NCBI RefSeq assembly: GCF_014646095.1
Contig: NZ_BMMU01000010.1
Location: 157,760-221,759 of the forward strand
Origin: Streptomyces lacrimifluminis
Lineage (GTDB): Bacteria > Actinomycetota > Actinomycetes > Streptomycetales > Streptomycetaceae
Reading direction: 5' to 3'
DNA: 64,000 bases
The position numbers and the translations under genes are program-made. The notes below the pieces were generated by a model. The model was not told the origin of the DNA. It did not search any database and saw only the letters and a list, made by a program, of their open reading frames with translations. Of the stretch, positions 7,876 through 15,987 are shown in pieces; positions within the stretch are counted from its first letter, which is position 1; each line of letters begins with the position of its first letter.

Positions 7876-9432
7876 TTACGTCGGGTCGACGCCGTGGCTG
7901 CGAAGCCACGAGAGCGGGTCGATCGCCGAGCCGCCGGCGGGCCGTACCTCGAAGTGCAGGTGCGGGCCGGTCGAGTTGCCGGAGTTCCCGGAGTACGCGA
8001 TGGGATCGCCGGCCTTGACCGTCGTGCCGGACGCGACCCGGTAGGTGGAGAGGTGGCAGTACCACGTCTCCGTGCCGTCCTTGTCGGTCACGATCATCAT
8101 GTTGCCGTAGGCGCTGTTCCACTGCGTCCGGACGGTGCCGTCGGTCGCGGCCATCACCGTCGTGCCGTACGAGACGGGGAAGTCGATCCCGGTGTGCACG
8201 GACATCCAGTTGATGCCGGCCTGGCCGTAGTAGGCGCTGAGGCCGTGCTGTTCGACCGGGAGGGCGTACTTCGGGCGCAGTCGCTCCTTGCGGGCGGCTT
8301 CCGCCGCCGCCGCCTTCTTCTGGGCGAGCTGCTGGGCCTTGAGGTCGATACGTTCCTGCGTCCGGCTTGCCCGGTCGGCGAAGTCGTCGGCGCCCGCGGA
8401 GAGGCTCTCCAGCTGGGAGTCCAGCTTGTTGTTCGCGGTGGACGGCTTCACGGCGACACCGTCCGACGCGGATGTCGTCGTGTTCTGCTCGCCGTCACCG
8501 GTCATCCCGCTCACCGAGGCGGCGGCGATACCCGCGACACCCATTACACAGGCGGACGGAACGGCGATGGTCAGCAGGGCGGAACGTTTGGCCGGGGTAC
8601 GACGCCGGGACCGGCCCGCGTTGCGCGCCGCCGTACGGGACGCCGCACGCCCGGCTCCGGGCACCGTGCCCGGGGCGACCTCTTCCTGCCCGTCGAGCAG
8701 CGAGGCCTCGGCGGGCGGTTCACCATCGGTGAAGGGGGCCGACTCGTCGTGGGCGAGGGCGTGTCCGTCGTACTCCGGTGCGTCCGCCACGTCCGTGATC
8801 TGCTCGAACATCGCGGTGGCCTGCTGGTCGTACTCGTGCTCCTGCGCGTGGTCGTACTCGGCCGACGGGGCGGGCGTGCTGCCCGGGCCGCTGTCCGAGT
8901 TCCACTGCGTGGCGTCGTACACACCGGTGTCGGAGGCCTGCGTGCCCCACTCCCACTGCTGGGTCTGGTCGGCGGGGCCGGCCTGCTCGGGCTGGAGCCA
9001 GGCACCGGCGTCCCACTGGCCGCTGGTGTCACCGCCGGGAGGCGGCGTCTGCGCGGGGATCTCGGCGAGCTGCTGGTAGCCGGGCGCCCAGGTGGAGGTG
9101 TCGTACGCCCCGGTGTCGTAGGCCGCGTGGTGCTGGGCCGCGTACGGGTCGTAGTTCAGGGTCTGGTGACTGCCGGTGGACCACTGGGAGTTGTCGTACG
9201 AACCGGTGGTGTCCTCGCCCGGCATATTGCCGAAGAGCGGGTCGGTTTCGAAATTGCCGGTGCAGGTACCCGTACCCATACCGACGTCCAAACCGTTGGC
9301 GAAGGTGGGGTCGTACGTGGTGAAGTCACCGAAAGGGACTTCCTGCGTGCCGTACGACGCGTAATGAGCCGTCGCGGCATCGGAAGCCGGAGCCGGGGTG
9401 GTCATGGTCCCCGACGGGTGACGTTCGTTCAC
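7876..9432 (-). CDS. Membrane-anchored M23 metallopeptidase
   Basis: Zinc endopeptidase of the lysostaphin/LytM family expected to cut peptidoglycan crosslinks. A long Tyr/Gln/Asp-rich N-terminal region (about residues 1-260) with many short 'YD.. W' units is cytoplasmic or disordered. It is followed by one membrane helix (LLTIAVPSACVMGVAGIAA), a coiled coil (residues 350-400), and the C-terminal M23 domain with zinc ligands in HTGIDF and HLHFEV. GTG at 9432 is taken as start; ATG at 9405 is an alternative, and neither has a strong ribosome site. It converges with pcrA, 73 bp apart. Homologues sit beside pcrA in other streptomycetes (from memory). Confidence 0.88.
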   Translation of the reverse strand: MNERHPSGTMTTPAPASDAATAHYASYGTQEVPFGDFTTYDPTFANGLDVGMGTGTCTGNFETDPLFGNMPGEDTTGSYDNSQWSTGSHQTLNYDPYAAQHHAAYDTGAYDTSTWAPGYQQLAEIPAQTPPPGGDTSGQWDAGAWLQPEQAGPADQTQQWEWGTQASDTGVYDATQWNSDSGPGSTPAPSAEYDHAQEHEYDQQATAMFEQITDVADAPEYDGHALAHDESAPFTDGEPPAEASLLDGQEEVAPGTVPGAGRAASRTAARNAGRSRRRTPAKRSALLTIAVPSACVMGVAGIAAASVSGMTGDGEQNTTTSASDGVAVKPSTANNKLDSQLESLSAGADDFADRASRTQERIDLKAQQLAQKKAAAAEAARKERLRPKYALPVEQHGLSAYYGQAGINWMSVHTGIDFPVSYGTTVMAATDGTVRTQWNSAYGNMMIVTDKDGTETWYCHLSTYRVASGTTVKAGDPIAYSGNSGNSTGPHLHFEVRPAGGSAIDPLSWLRSHGVDPT

Positions 9433-9666
9433 CAACTTCTCTTTCGCCTCGACAACAGGGGCTGGCAGAGCAGTGCGGCGACTGTACCCGGCGGTATGCG
9501 GGCGCGACAATCTTCCGTAGGTTTCGTGCCTGGGGGAAACGGGCATTCGGCCGTGTTTCGGGGGACTGCGGGCACGGGTTTGGCCTGGCGTTCGATGAGT
9601 GTTCGAATCTTGGGAGACTGTCAGGCGGTCCTGATCGGCCTGTGTGTGGCGTTCGTGGCCCGGGGT

Positions 9667-10569
9667 TCAGGCCACGGTCAGTCCACCGGCTCGGGCCCGG
9701 TCGGTCCGCGCTCCGGCGGCGACGGAGTGGTCGCTCTCGTCCAGGGCCTGCCGTATCCCGGTCGCGACGGCGGGGTGCACGGGCAGGGCTAGGTGGCCGA
9801 CGCCGGTGACCTGCACGTTCTCCGCCAGCAGGTCCGGGTGGTCGACGCAGGCCGTCTCCGGCGGGCTCATCAGGTGGTCCAGATCGCTCCAGAAGCTGAC
9901 GAAGCGGGTACGGCAGTCCGGCGCGGGAAGGCGCAGTTCCTCCATGACCTCCGAGCCGGGGCGCATCTGGCGGACGATCGGGTGCGCGTCGGCCAGTGGG
10001 ACGACCCGGGTGCCGGAGTGCGGGGTGCCGAGGGTGACGAGCGTACGGACGCGGAGGTCACCGCCGAGGCGCTGCACGTAGTAGCGCGCGATCAGGCCGC
10101 CCAGGCTGTGCCCGACGATGTCCACGCGCGGCTGGTTCGTGCGCCTGCAGATCTCCTCTATGTGCCGGCCGAGCAGCTCGGCCGCGGTGCGGATGTCACA
10201 GGTCAGCGGGGAGTAGTTGAGCGACTCGATCTGCTGCCGGCCGTGCTGGGCGAGGGACCGGCGCAGCAGGACGAAGACGGAGCGGTTGTCGATGAAGCCG
10301 TGCAGGAGGACGACCGGGGGTTTCGGCTCCGTCGGCAGGTGGGTGGGTGAGGCGGCGTCAGCGGGGGCTCCGGGGAGCGCGGAGGGGTCGGGGGTCGTGG
10401 GCCGGCGTTCCTGGACGATGCCCGACGGATAGAGGAGCAGATGTCCCGCCAGGATCGCGATCTCCAGGGCGGTCGCCTTGAGGAGCGCGGCGGAGAGCCC
10501 CGTCAGCGTGCTCGGCAGGACGCGCCGGCAGAGCGGGAGCAGGGGCAGTGCTGCCCGGATGACCTTCAT
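9667..10569 (-). CDS. Lipase-like alpha/beta hydrolase
   Basis: 300-residue alpha/beta-fold hydrolase, probably an esterase or lipase near the membrane. The ATG at 10569 has AGGAGG 6-7 nt upstream. An N-terminal hydrophobic helix (about residues 15-45) may anchor it. The oxyanion motif is VVLLHGFIDN, the nucleophile elbow GHSLGG, followed by LVTLGTPHSGT, a later Asp, and a C-terminal His in VTGVGHLALPVHP. This matches the lipase class 2/PGAP1-like group. Substrate unknown. It is transcribed away from the icmB-like gene. Confidence 0.85.
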   Translation of the reverse strand: MKVIRAALPLLPLCRRVLPSTLTGLSAALLKATALEIAILAGHLLLYPSGIVQERRPTTPDPSALPGAPADAASPTHLPTEPKPPVVLLHGFIDNRSVFVLLRRSLAQHGRQQIESLNYSPLTCDIRTAAELLGRHIEEICRRTNQPRVDIVGHSLGGLIARYYVQRLGGDLRVRTLVTLGTPHSGTRVVPLADAHPIVRQMRPGSEVMEELRLPAPDCRTRFVSFWSDLDHLMSPPETACVDHPDLLAENVQVTGVGHLALPVHPAVATGIRQALDESDHSVAAGARTDRARAGGLTVA

Positions 10570-10968
10570 GGCCGACCTCCTGTCGGCACGCGGGAGGCTT
10601 CTCTGTCCCCCGTGTGCCCTCGTGGGGGGTCGCGACGAGGGCGGCCGGTGGTGGCGTCGGTGGTGCACGAGTGGGGCGTGCGGCGTGTGTGACGCCAAGG
10701 GGGTCGCGAGGCTCCCTGTCGTACGACGACGAAGCTCCCCGCTGTCGTGCCCTTGCTGCCCTTCGTGTCATCTCCGACGCACCGCACCCACACGGCGCGC
10801 GGCTCGCGACGCGGTGGTGCGACGACCTCGATGCGGCTCCCCTTGCGCCGGTCCCACCGGTGCGCGGTGAACGTGTCCCACCGTGTGATTTCCCCCTCGG
10901 TATCCGTCGCGAAACTGCCGGTTGGGGGATGCTTGACCCAACGTTCGTTCACTTCGCTGGAGGCGACG
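10570..10968. other. Intergenic region, possible minor ORF
   Basis: 399 bp between a leftward hydrolase and a rightward IcmB-like gene. A minus-strand frame from ATG at 10952 ends in a TGA overlapping the hydrolase ATG (ATGA, 10566-10569). Its codon use is mixed and the product resembles nothing I know, so I do not call it a gene. Upstream of the IcmB-like gene, TTGACC at 10933-10938 could be a -35 box, followed by AACGTTCGTT, which resembles a TetR-type site. Confidence 0.3.
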
Positions 10969-11313
10969 ATGGGTTCGGCAGCCGATCCGATCCGCGTGGT
11001 GGTGGCGAAGCCGGGGCTCGACGGCCACGACCGCGAAGCCGAGGTGATCGCGCGGGCGTTGCGTGATGCCGGTATGGAGGTCGTCTACAGCGGCCTCCAC
11101 CAGACACCCGAGCATGTCGTCGTCACCGCGATCCAGGAGGACGCCGACGCGATCTGGCTCTCCGCCCTTTCCGGCGCCCACCACACGCTCCTCACGGCCG
11201 TGACCGATCTCCTGCGGGAGCGTGACGCGGCGGACATCAAGGTGTCCGGCGGTGCGCCCGGGGCGACCACGGCTTCAGTTGTGGAGTGGGTGCGGGGGGC
11301 TGTGCGGGGGTGA
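10969..11313 (+). CDS. Shortened IcmB-like cobalamin-binding protein
   Basis: 114-residue relative of IcmB, the small B12-binding subunit of isobutyryl-CoA mutase, usually about 136 residues. ATG at 10969 with GGAGGCG just upstream. The N-terminal half aligns closely (IRVVVAKPGLDGHD, GLHQTPEHVV). Two changes stand out. The DxHxxG motif that carries the cobalt-ligating His reads D18-G-H20-D-R-E23, with Glu in place of Gly. After the G94-G95 pair the protein jumps straight to PGATTASVVEWVR, so about 23-25 residues of the B12-binding fold are missing in frame. SxL (S65-A-L67) is kept. The gene position matches icmB in S. coelicolor. It is probably a decaying or neofunctionalised copy; normal mutase activity is doubtful. 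Confidence 0.8.
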   Translation: MGSAADPIRVVVAKPGLDGHDREAEVIARALRDAGMEVVYSGLHQTPEHVVVTAIQEDADAIWLSALSGAHHTLLTAVTDLLRERDAADIKVSGGAPGATTASVVEWVRGAVRG

Positions 11314-11414
11314 GGGGGCGCTGTTCAGGCGTTCCCACCCAGCCCTTCTGCACCCGCCCACCCGCCGGTCTCGGTCCGATTGCACGGTGTCCTCCGGGCT
11401 GGTTCGAGCAGCCC

Positions 11415-13070
11415 TCAGTTCCTCAGTTCTTCCGCCATCGCCGCGCGCAGGCGCAGTGTGCCCACGAGGCGCTGGAATGCCTCCGCCCAGTAGCTTCCCG
11501 CGCCCGGTGACGCGTCCTCCCCTTCGTCGGGTATCGCCAGCAGGCCGTCGAGGCGGTCGGCCTCGGAGGGGTCCAGGCAGCGTTCTGCGAGCCCCATCAC
11601 TCCGCTGAAGCTCCATGGGTAACTACCGGCGTCCCGAGCGATGTTGAGCGCGTCGACCACGGCCCGCCCGAGCGGCGGAGCCCACGGCACCGCGCACACC
11701 CCGAGGAGTTGGAAGGCCTCCGACAGCCCGTGTGTCGCGATGAAACCCGCCACCCACGCGGCCCGTTCGGCGGAGTCCAGCGTGGCGAGCAGCTTCGCCC
11801 GCTCCGCCAGGGACACCGCCCCCGGCCCGCCGGCCTCGGGTGTCGAGGGCGCGCCGAGGAGCGCCCGGGACCAGTCGGCGTTCCGCTGCCGCACCGCCGC
11901 CCGGCACCACGCGGCGTGCAGCTCGCCCTGCCAGTCGTCGGCCACCGGCAGCGCCACGATCTTTTCGGGCGTACGTCCGCCGAGCCGTCCCGACCACGAT
12001 CCGAGCGGGGCCGCCTCCACCAACTGGCCGAGCCACCAGGACCGTTCACCGCGTCCCGCCGGGGCCTTGGCCACGACGCCGTCGCGCTCCATGCCCGCGT
12101 CGCACTCGTGCGGCGCCTCCACGACGAGCACGGCCTCGCCCCTCGTACCGCCTCCGGCCTCCGCGCTGTTCGCGTGGTCGAGCGCTACGCACGCTCCCGC
12201 GCGAACCGCCATCCGTGCGGCGAGCGCCGAATCCGGCAGTGCCGACAGCAACTCGGCCGCTGTCGCCCGGACGTTGCGGCTGCGGTCGGCCAATGCCCGC
12301 TCCAGGAAAGGCTCGTCCTCGGCGCGCAGTCCCATGCGGAGCGAGTCGAGGAACATCAGCCGGTCCTCGGCCCGCTCCGTCGCCCAGGTCGTCTCCAGCA
12401 ACTCCCGGGCGGCGGCGGGCTCCCGCGCGCGTATCGCAGCGAGGAGGGAGACGCGTTCGGCGAACAGGCCCTCCTGCCACAGTTGCTGGATCCGTTCCGT
12501 CTCCTCGGCCCCGGGCAGGGCCGCGCCTCCGCCCGGGGTCGAGCGCAGGGCGAACCGCCAGTCCGGGTTCAGCCGGGCGAGCCACAGGGCGCGCGGGCCC
12601 GCGAACGCCAGCGCCGCCGGCCGTAGGTCCGTACGTCCCCTGGCCGCGTCGAGCAGCGCCGGCAGCACCTGTGGTGGGGCCGCGAAACCGTGTGCGTTCG
12701 CCGCCGCGAGCCACTGGGGCAGCAGCTCCATCAGGTCCGGCGCCGTGCCCCGGCGACCGCTGCCGCCGGGAGTGCCGGGCCGGTCGGCCAGGAGTAGCGC
12801 CAGCCTGCGGGCCGCCGCGGGCGGCAGCGGCGGGCGTGGGTCCGCAGCGGCGGGCTCCAGCCGCGCCGCCGCCGGGGCCGGTCGCAGTCCCGCACGCCGC
12901 CGTACGGTCTCCACGGCCGCCGCGTCGAGCAGCGTGACCGGTGCCTGCCTGCCGGGCGGGCAGCCCGGGGGCGTACGCCGCTCCGTGCCGAGCAGCGCCG
13001 CGGTGACCAGCTCCTCCCAGGCGCTCGCCGCGGCCGAGCCCATGGGGGTGACGGCCCTGCTGCCGTTCAT
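11415..13070 (-). CDS. DUF5691 family protein
   Basis: 551-residue cytoplasmic protein with many Ala/Leu/Arg-rich helical pairs of the HEAT-repeat kind (for example LLEAALADRSRNVRATAAELLSAL-like units, about residues 230-290). No enzymatic motif seen. ATG at 13070. It is transcribed with the SWIM gene 111 bp upstream, opposite to the MoxR-DUF5682-VWA operon. The same gene set recurs together in actinobacteria (from memory), so it is likely a scaffold for that system. Function unknown. Confidence 0.75.
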   Translation of the reverse strand: MNGSRAVTPMGSAAASAWEELVTAALLGTERRTPPGCPPGRQAPVTLLDAAAVETVRRRAGLRPAPAAARLEPAAADPRPPLPPAAARRLALLLADRPGTPGGSGRRGTAPDLMELLPQWLAAANAHGFAAPPQVLPALLDAARGRTDLRPAALAFAGPRALWLARLNPDWRFALRSTPGGGAALPGAEETERIQQLWQEGLFAERVSLLAAIRAREPAAARELLETTWATERAEDRLMFLDSLRMGLRAEDEPFLERALADRSRNVRATAAELLSALPDSALAARMAVRAGACVALDHANSAEAGGGTRGEAVLVVEAPHECDAGMERDGVVAKAPAGRGERSWWLGQLVEAAPLGSWSGRLGGRTPEKIVALPVADDWQGELHAAWCRAAVRQRNADWSRALLGAPSTPEAGGPGAVSLAERAKLLATLDSAERAAWVAGFIATHGLSEAFQLLGVCAVPWAPPLGRAVVDALNIARDAGSYPWSFSGVMGLAERCLDPSEADRLDGLLAIPDEGEDASPGAGSYWAEAFQRLVGTLRLRAAMAEELRN

Positions 13071-13104
13071 GAGGTTCCCTTTCGTCGGGAGTCGTGGGTC
13101 CGGC

Positions 13105-13170
13105 CGTGAGCTGTGAGCTGTGAGCCGTGAGCCGTTGCGTTGCGTTGCGTGGTGTGGCGTGGTGTGGCGT
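13105..13170. repeat. Compound short tandem repeat
   Basis: Three short repeats follow each other between the SWIM and DUF5691 genes: about four GTGAGC(T/C) units, three GTTGC units, then two copies of GGTGTGGCGT. It lies in the leader of the DUF5691 gene within the presumed operon. Likely a slippage-prone tract; no function can be assigned. Confidence 0.7.
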
Positions 13171-13181
13171 GTCGCATCGCG

Positions 13182-14534
13182 TCAGCACAGCGGGACCGCC
13201 TGTCCCACCACCCCCTCCGGCCAGGCCGTCAGAGGAGTGAAACCCCGGTGACCGCACTCGCCGAAGACCGTGACGGGTCCGCCGCCCGAGAGCGCGACGA
13301 GGCGCCACAGGCCTGGGTGCGCGACGGCGGACGGGGCCAGGGGCAGCGCCAGGTCGGTGTCGGCGTCCGCCAGTTGCCAGGAGCCGCCGACCGGGACGGG
13401 CATGACGCGGTCCAGCGTCACCGGGAAGGAGTCCAGCCAGGGGTCGGCCCGGAGAGCCTCTCCGTAGCGCTCGGCCGCGCACGTGGTCGTCGTCCCCGGT
13501 GGCCGTACCTCCGTCGGCGCGGGCGGTGTGAACCGCTCGCCCAGGGCGGCCCGCAGCTGCCCGGCGCCGGGATACGCGGACACCTCCGCCTCGAACGCCA
13601 GACCGACCGGCAGTGCCAGTTCGGGGGCGCGCCCGGCCGCTCCGTAGGAGAGGAGCAGCGCGGTGCGGCCCGACTCCGCGCCGTGCAGCCAGATCCGGCG
13701 GGTCGTCAGACGGGCGTCCGCCGTCTCGTACTGGGCGAGGACCAGCCAGTGGTCGCGCACCGGCGGGCCCTCCGCCGAGCCGGGCACGCCGATCCGTGAC
13801 CGCACCGTCGCCGCCAGACCGTCCGGCAGCTCGTCCCGGCGCAGCCAGCCCCGGTCGAGGAGGTGGAGCAGCGCGCACTCCTCCAGCAGCCGCACCGGCC
13901 AGCCCGGACCGGACGCCGGTATCGCCCCCAACTCCCTCACCCGCGCTGCCAGTCCGGGGGCCTGGGCATCGACCATCCGGGCCGCCGTCTCCTCCCACAG
14001 CCCGTACCCCGCCTGCTCCGCCGTGGCCAGGCCGCCGCGCAGCAGGTCGGCGAGGCGCTGCTCCAGTTCCGTCGCCCCCGCCGTGATCCGCTCGGCCCGG
14101 CGCTCCGCCCTTCGTCGCGCCGCCTCCGGATCACCGGACGGGGAACCGGCAGGGCCCGCCGCCCGTTTCTCCTCCGCGCGCTTGCGCCGCCCGGTCAGCC
14201 ACTCCTCCGCCCAGCCCGGCGCCTCCCCTCGCGGCACCGCGCCGTCCCCGCCCGCCCAGAGCAGCAGCAGCCCGAGCGCGTGCTTGCACGGGAACTTGCG
14301 GCTCGGACAACTGCACTTGTACGCGGGCCCGGTGGCGTCCGCGATGTCGACGACCGTCTGATACGGCTTGCTGCCACTGCCCTTGCACAGTCCCCACACC
14401 GTCCCCTCGTCAGAACTGCCGGCCTCCGACCACGGCCCGGACGCACCGAGTTTGCTTCCCGCTTTGCGTGACGAGACGTCAGGCGCCAGTGCCAGCACCT
14501 GATCCGCTGTCCAGCGCACCCCCTGCTGAGTCAT
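13182..14534 (-). CDS. SWIM zinc-finger protein
   Basis: 450-residue protein with a SWIM zinc finger near the N terminus: C74-x-C76 and C83-x-H85 in YKCSCPSRKFPCKH. SWIM domains bind DNA or proteins and occur with recombination factors and Swi2/Snf2 ATPases. The rest is helical and Arg/Glu/Ala-rich, with no other known domain. ATG at 14534 would be the first base of a leaderless message, because a perfect damage-type promoter ends 8 bp upstream. It heads the leftward operon with DUF5691, back to back with the MoxR operon. Confidence 0.88.
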   Translation of the reverse strand: MTQQGVRWTADQVLALAPDVSSRKAGSKLGASGPWSEAGSSDEGTVWGLCKGSGSKPYQTVVDIADATGPAYKCSCPSRKFPCKHALGLLLLWAGGDGAVPRGEAPGWAEEWLTGRRKRAEEKRAAGPAGSPSGDPEAARRRAERRAERITAGATELEQRLADLLRGGLATAEQAGYGLWEETAARMVDAQAPGLAARVRELGAIPASGPGWPVRLLEECALLHLLDRGWLRRDELPDGLAATVRSRIGVPGSAEGPPVRDHWLVLAQYETADARLTTRRIWLHGAESGRTALLLSYGAAGRAPELALPVGLAFEAEVSAYPGAGQLRAALGERFTPPAPTEVRPPGTTTTCAAERYGEALRADPWLDSFPVTLDRVMPVPVGGSWQLADADTDLALPLAPSAVAHPGLWRLVALSGGGPVTVFGECGHRGFTPLTAWPEGVVGQAVPLC

Positions 14535-14541
14535 GACATCG

Positions 14542-14564
14542 AAGGTAGATCCCGGCACTGACAA
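14542..14564 (-). promoter_or_regulatory. RecA-NDp (PafBC-type) promoter of SWIM-DUF5691 operon
   Basis: On the minus strand TTGTCAGTG (14564-14556), eight bases, then TACCTT (14547-14542): an exact match to TTGTCRGTG-N8-TAnnnT. The start of transcription would fall at about 14535, next to the ATG at 14534. Confidence 0.8.
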
Positions 14565-14625
14565 TCGGTCCTCACAGCGATCCACGCTCAGCCTCCGGAA
14601 TGGCATTTTCGCAGGTCAGAGTGCA

Positions 14626-14648
14626 TTGTCAGTGGCGTGGTGCAGTGT
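14626..14648 (+). promoter_or_regulatory. RecA-NDp-like promoter of MoxR-DUF5682-VWA operon
   Basis: TTGTCAGTG at 14626-14634, eight bases, then CAGTGT at 14643-14648. The upstream box is perfect; the -10 has C for T at its first position. It mirrors the minus-strand copy, so CACTGACAAT and ATTGTCAGTG form an inverted pair with 59 bp between them. Confidence 0.7.
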
Positions 14649-14701
14649 GGACACCAGATCCGAACGGGCCAAGACCGGCCGAGCTGGAGGGGGACCGAGC
14701 C

Positions 14702-15847
14702 ATGCCTGTTTCCGCTGAACCGACATCCGTCGACCCGCGTCACGAGCAGTCCGCGCACGCGAACGCCACGGAGGAACTGCGCCCGCACGCCGAGGACGCC
14801 TTCGCTGCCGAACTCGCGGCACTGGCCGCGCAGGACGACCGCCCGCGCCCGGCCCGCTGGAAACTGTCGCCGTGGGCGGTCGCGACCTATCTGCAAGGCG
14901 GCACCCTGCCCGACGGCACGGTGATCACACCGAAGTACGTGGGCCCGCGCCGCATCGTCGAGGTCGCCGTCACGACCCTCGCGACCGACCGTGCCCTGCT
15001 GCTGCTCGGCGTGCCCGGCACGGCGAAGACCTGGGTGTCGGAACACCTGGCGGCGGCGGTCAGCGGCAACTCGACGCTGCTGGTCCAGGGCACGGCCGGC
15101 ACGCCGGAGGAGGCGATCCGCTACGGCTGGAACTACGCCCGGCTCCTCGCGCACGGCCCGAGCCGCGAGGCCCTCGTGCCCAGCCCCGTCATGCGGGCGA
15201 TGGCGGAGGGCATGACGGCCCGCGTCGAGGAGCTGACCCGTATCCCGGCCGACGTACAGGACACGTTGATCACGATCCTGTCGGAAAAGAACCTGCCGAT
15301 ACCGGAGCTGGGGCAGGAGGTGCAGGCGGTACGCGGGTTCAACCTGATCGCGACGGCCAACGACCGCGACCGCGGGGTCAACGAGCTGTCCAGCGCCTTG
15401 CGCCGCCGCTTCAACACGGTGGTGCTGCCGCTGCCGGAGAGTGCCGATGCCGAGGTCGACATCGTCTCGCGCCGGGTCGACCAGATCGGCCGCTCGCTCG
15501 ACCTGCCGGCCGTGCCGGACGGTGTCGACGAGATCCGTCGCGTCGTGACCGTCTTCCGTGAACTGCGCGACGGGGTCACGTCGGACGGCCGGACGAAGCT
15601 GAAGTCACCCAGCGGCACGCTGTCCACCGCCGAGGCGATCTCGGTCGTCACCAGCGGTCTGGCCCTGGCGGCCCACTTCGGCGACGGCGTCCTGCGGGCC
15701 TCCGACGTCGCCGCGGGCATCCTCGGCGCCGTCGTCCGCGATCCGGCGGCCGACCGGGTCGTCTGGCAGGAGTACCTGGAGGCGGTGGTCCGCGAACGCG
15801 ACGGCTGGAAGGACTTCTACCGGGCGTGCCGTGAGGTGAGCGCATGA
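14702..15847 (+). CDS. MoxR-type AAA+ ATPase
   Basis: 381-residue AAA+ ATPase of the MoxR branch, the class that works with VWA proteins as a chaperone-like pair (for example RavA-ViaA). ATG at 14702 with GGAGGGGGA upstream. Walker A is GVPGTAKT (103-110) and sensor 1 is IATAND with N220. The Walker B region reads ARVEEL (173-178), so the usual hydrophobic-Asp-Glu is replaced by Val-Glu-Glu. An arginine-rich RRRF follows at 234-237. It is first in an operon whose next members overlap by 4 bp each, and the VWA partner is last. Confidence 0.92.
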   Translation: MPVSAEPTSVDPRHEQSAHANATEELRPHAEDAFAAELAALAAQDDRPRPARWKLSPWAVATYLQGGTLPDGTVITPKYVGPRRIVEVAVTTLATDRALLLLGVPGTAKTWVSEHLAAAVSGNSTLLVQGTAGTPEEAIRYGWNYARLLAHGPSREALVPSPVMRAMAEGMTARVEELTRIPADVQDTLITILSEKNLPIPELGQEVQAVRGFNLIATANDRDRGVNELSSALRRRFNTVVLPLPESADAEVDIVSRRVDQIGRSLDLPAVPDGVDEIRRVVTVFRELRDGVTSDGRTKLKSPSGTLSTAEAISVVTSGLALAAHFGDGVLRASDVAAGILGAVVRDPAADRVVWQEYLEAVVRERDGWKDFYRACREVSA

Positions 15848-15987
15848 GCCGTGACCCGGGCACGGACGGACGGGGGCGGGTGTTCGCGATGCTGGCGGGA
15901 GACGGTTCGGTGACCGTGCGGGTTGGTGGCGTGAGTGATGCGGTCGGTGACGACGACTCGTCGTGGGGCAGGAAGGGGGCGTCGTGA
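15844..15987 (+). CDS. Hidden 47-residue ORF coupled on both sides
   Basis: An ATG at 15844 overlaps the MoxR stop (ATGA), and the TGA at 15985-15987 overlaps the GTG start of DUF5682 (GTGA), leaving no gap in the operon. The product begins MSRDPGTDGRGRVFAML, continues with SVTVRVGGVSDAV and ends in an acidic then basic tail; no cysteines or membrane segment. About 80 percent of codons end in G or C by hand count, in line with coding use. It resembles no family I know. It may be a real small protein or a translational relay that couples MoxR to DUF5682. Confidence 0.55.
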   Translation: MSRDPGTDGRGRVFAMLAGDGSVTVRVGGVSDAVGDDDSSWGRKGAS

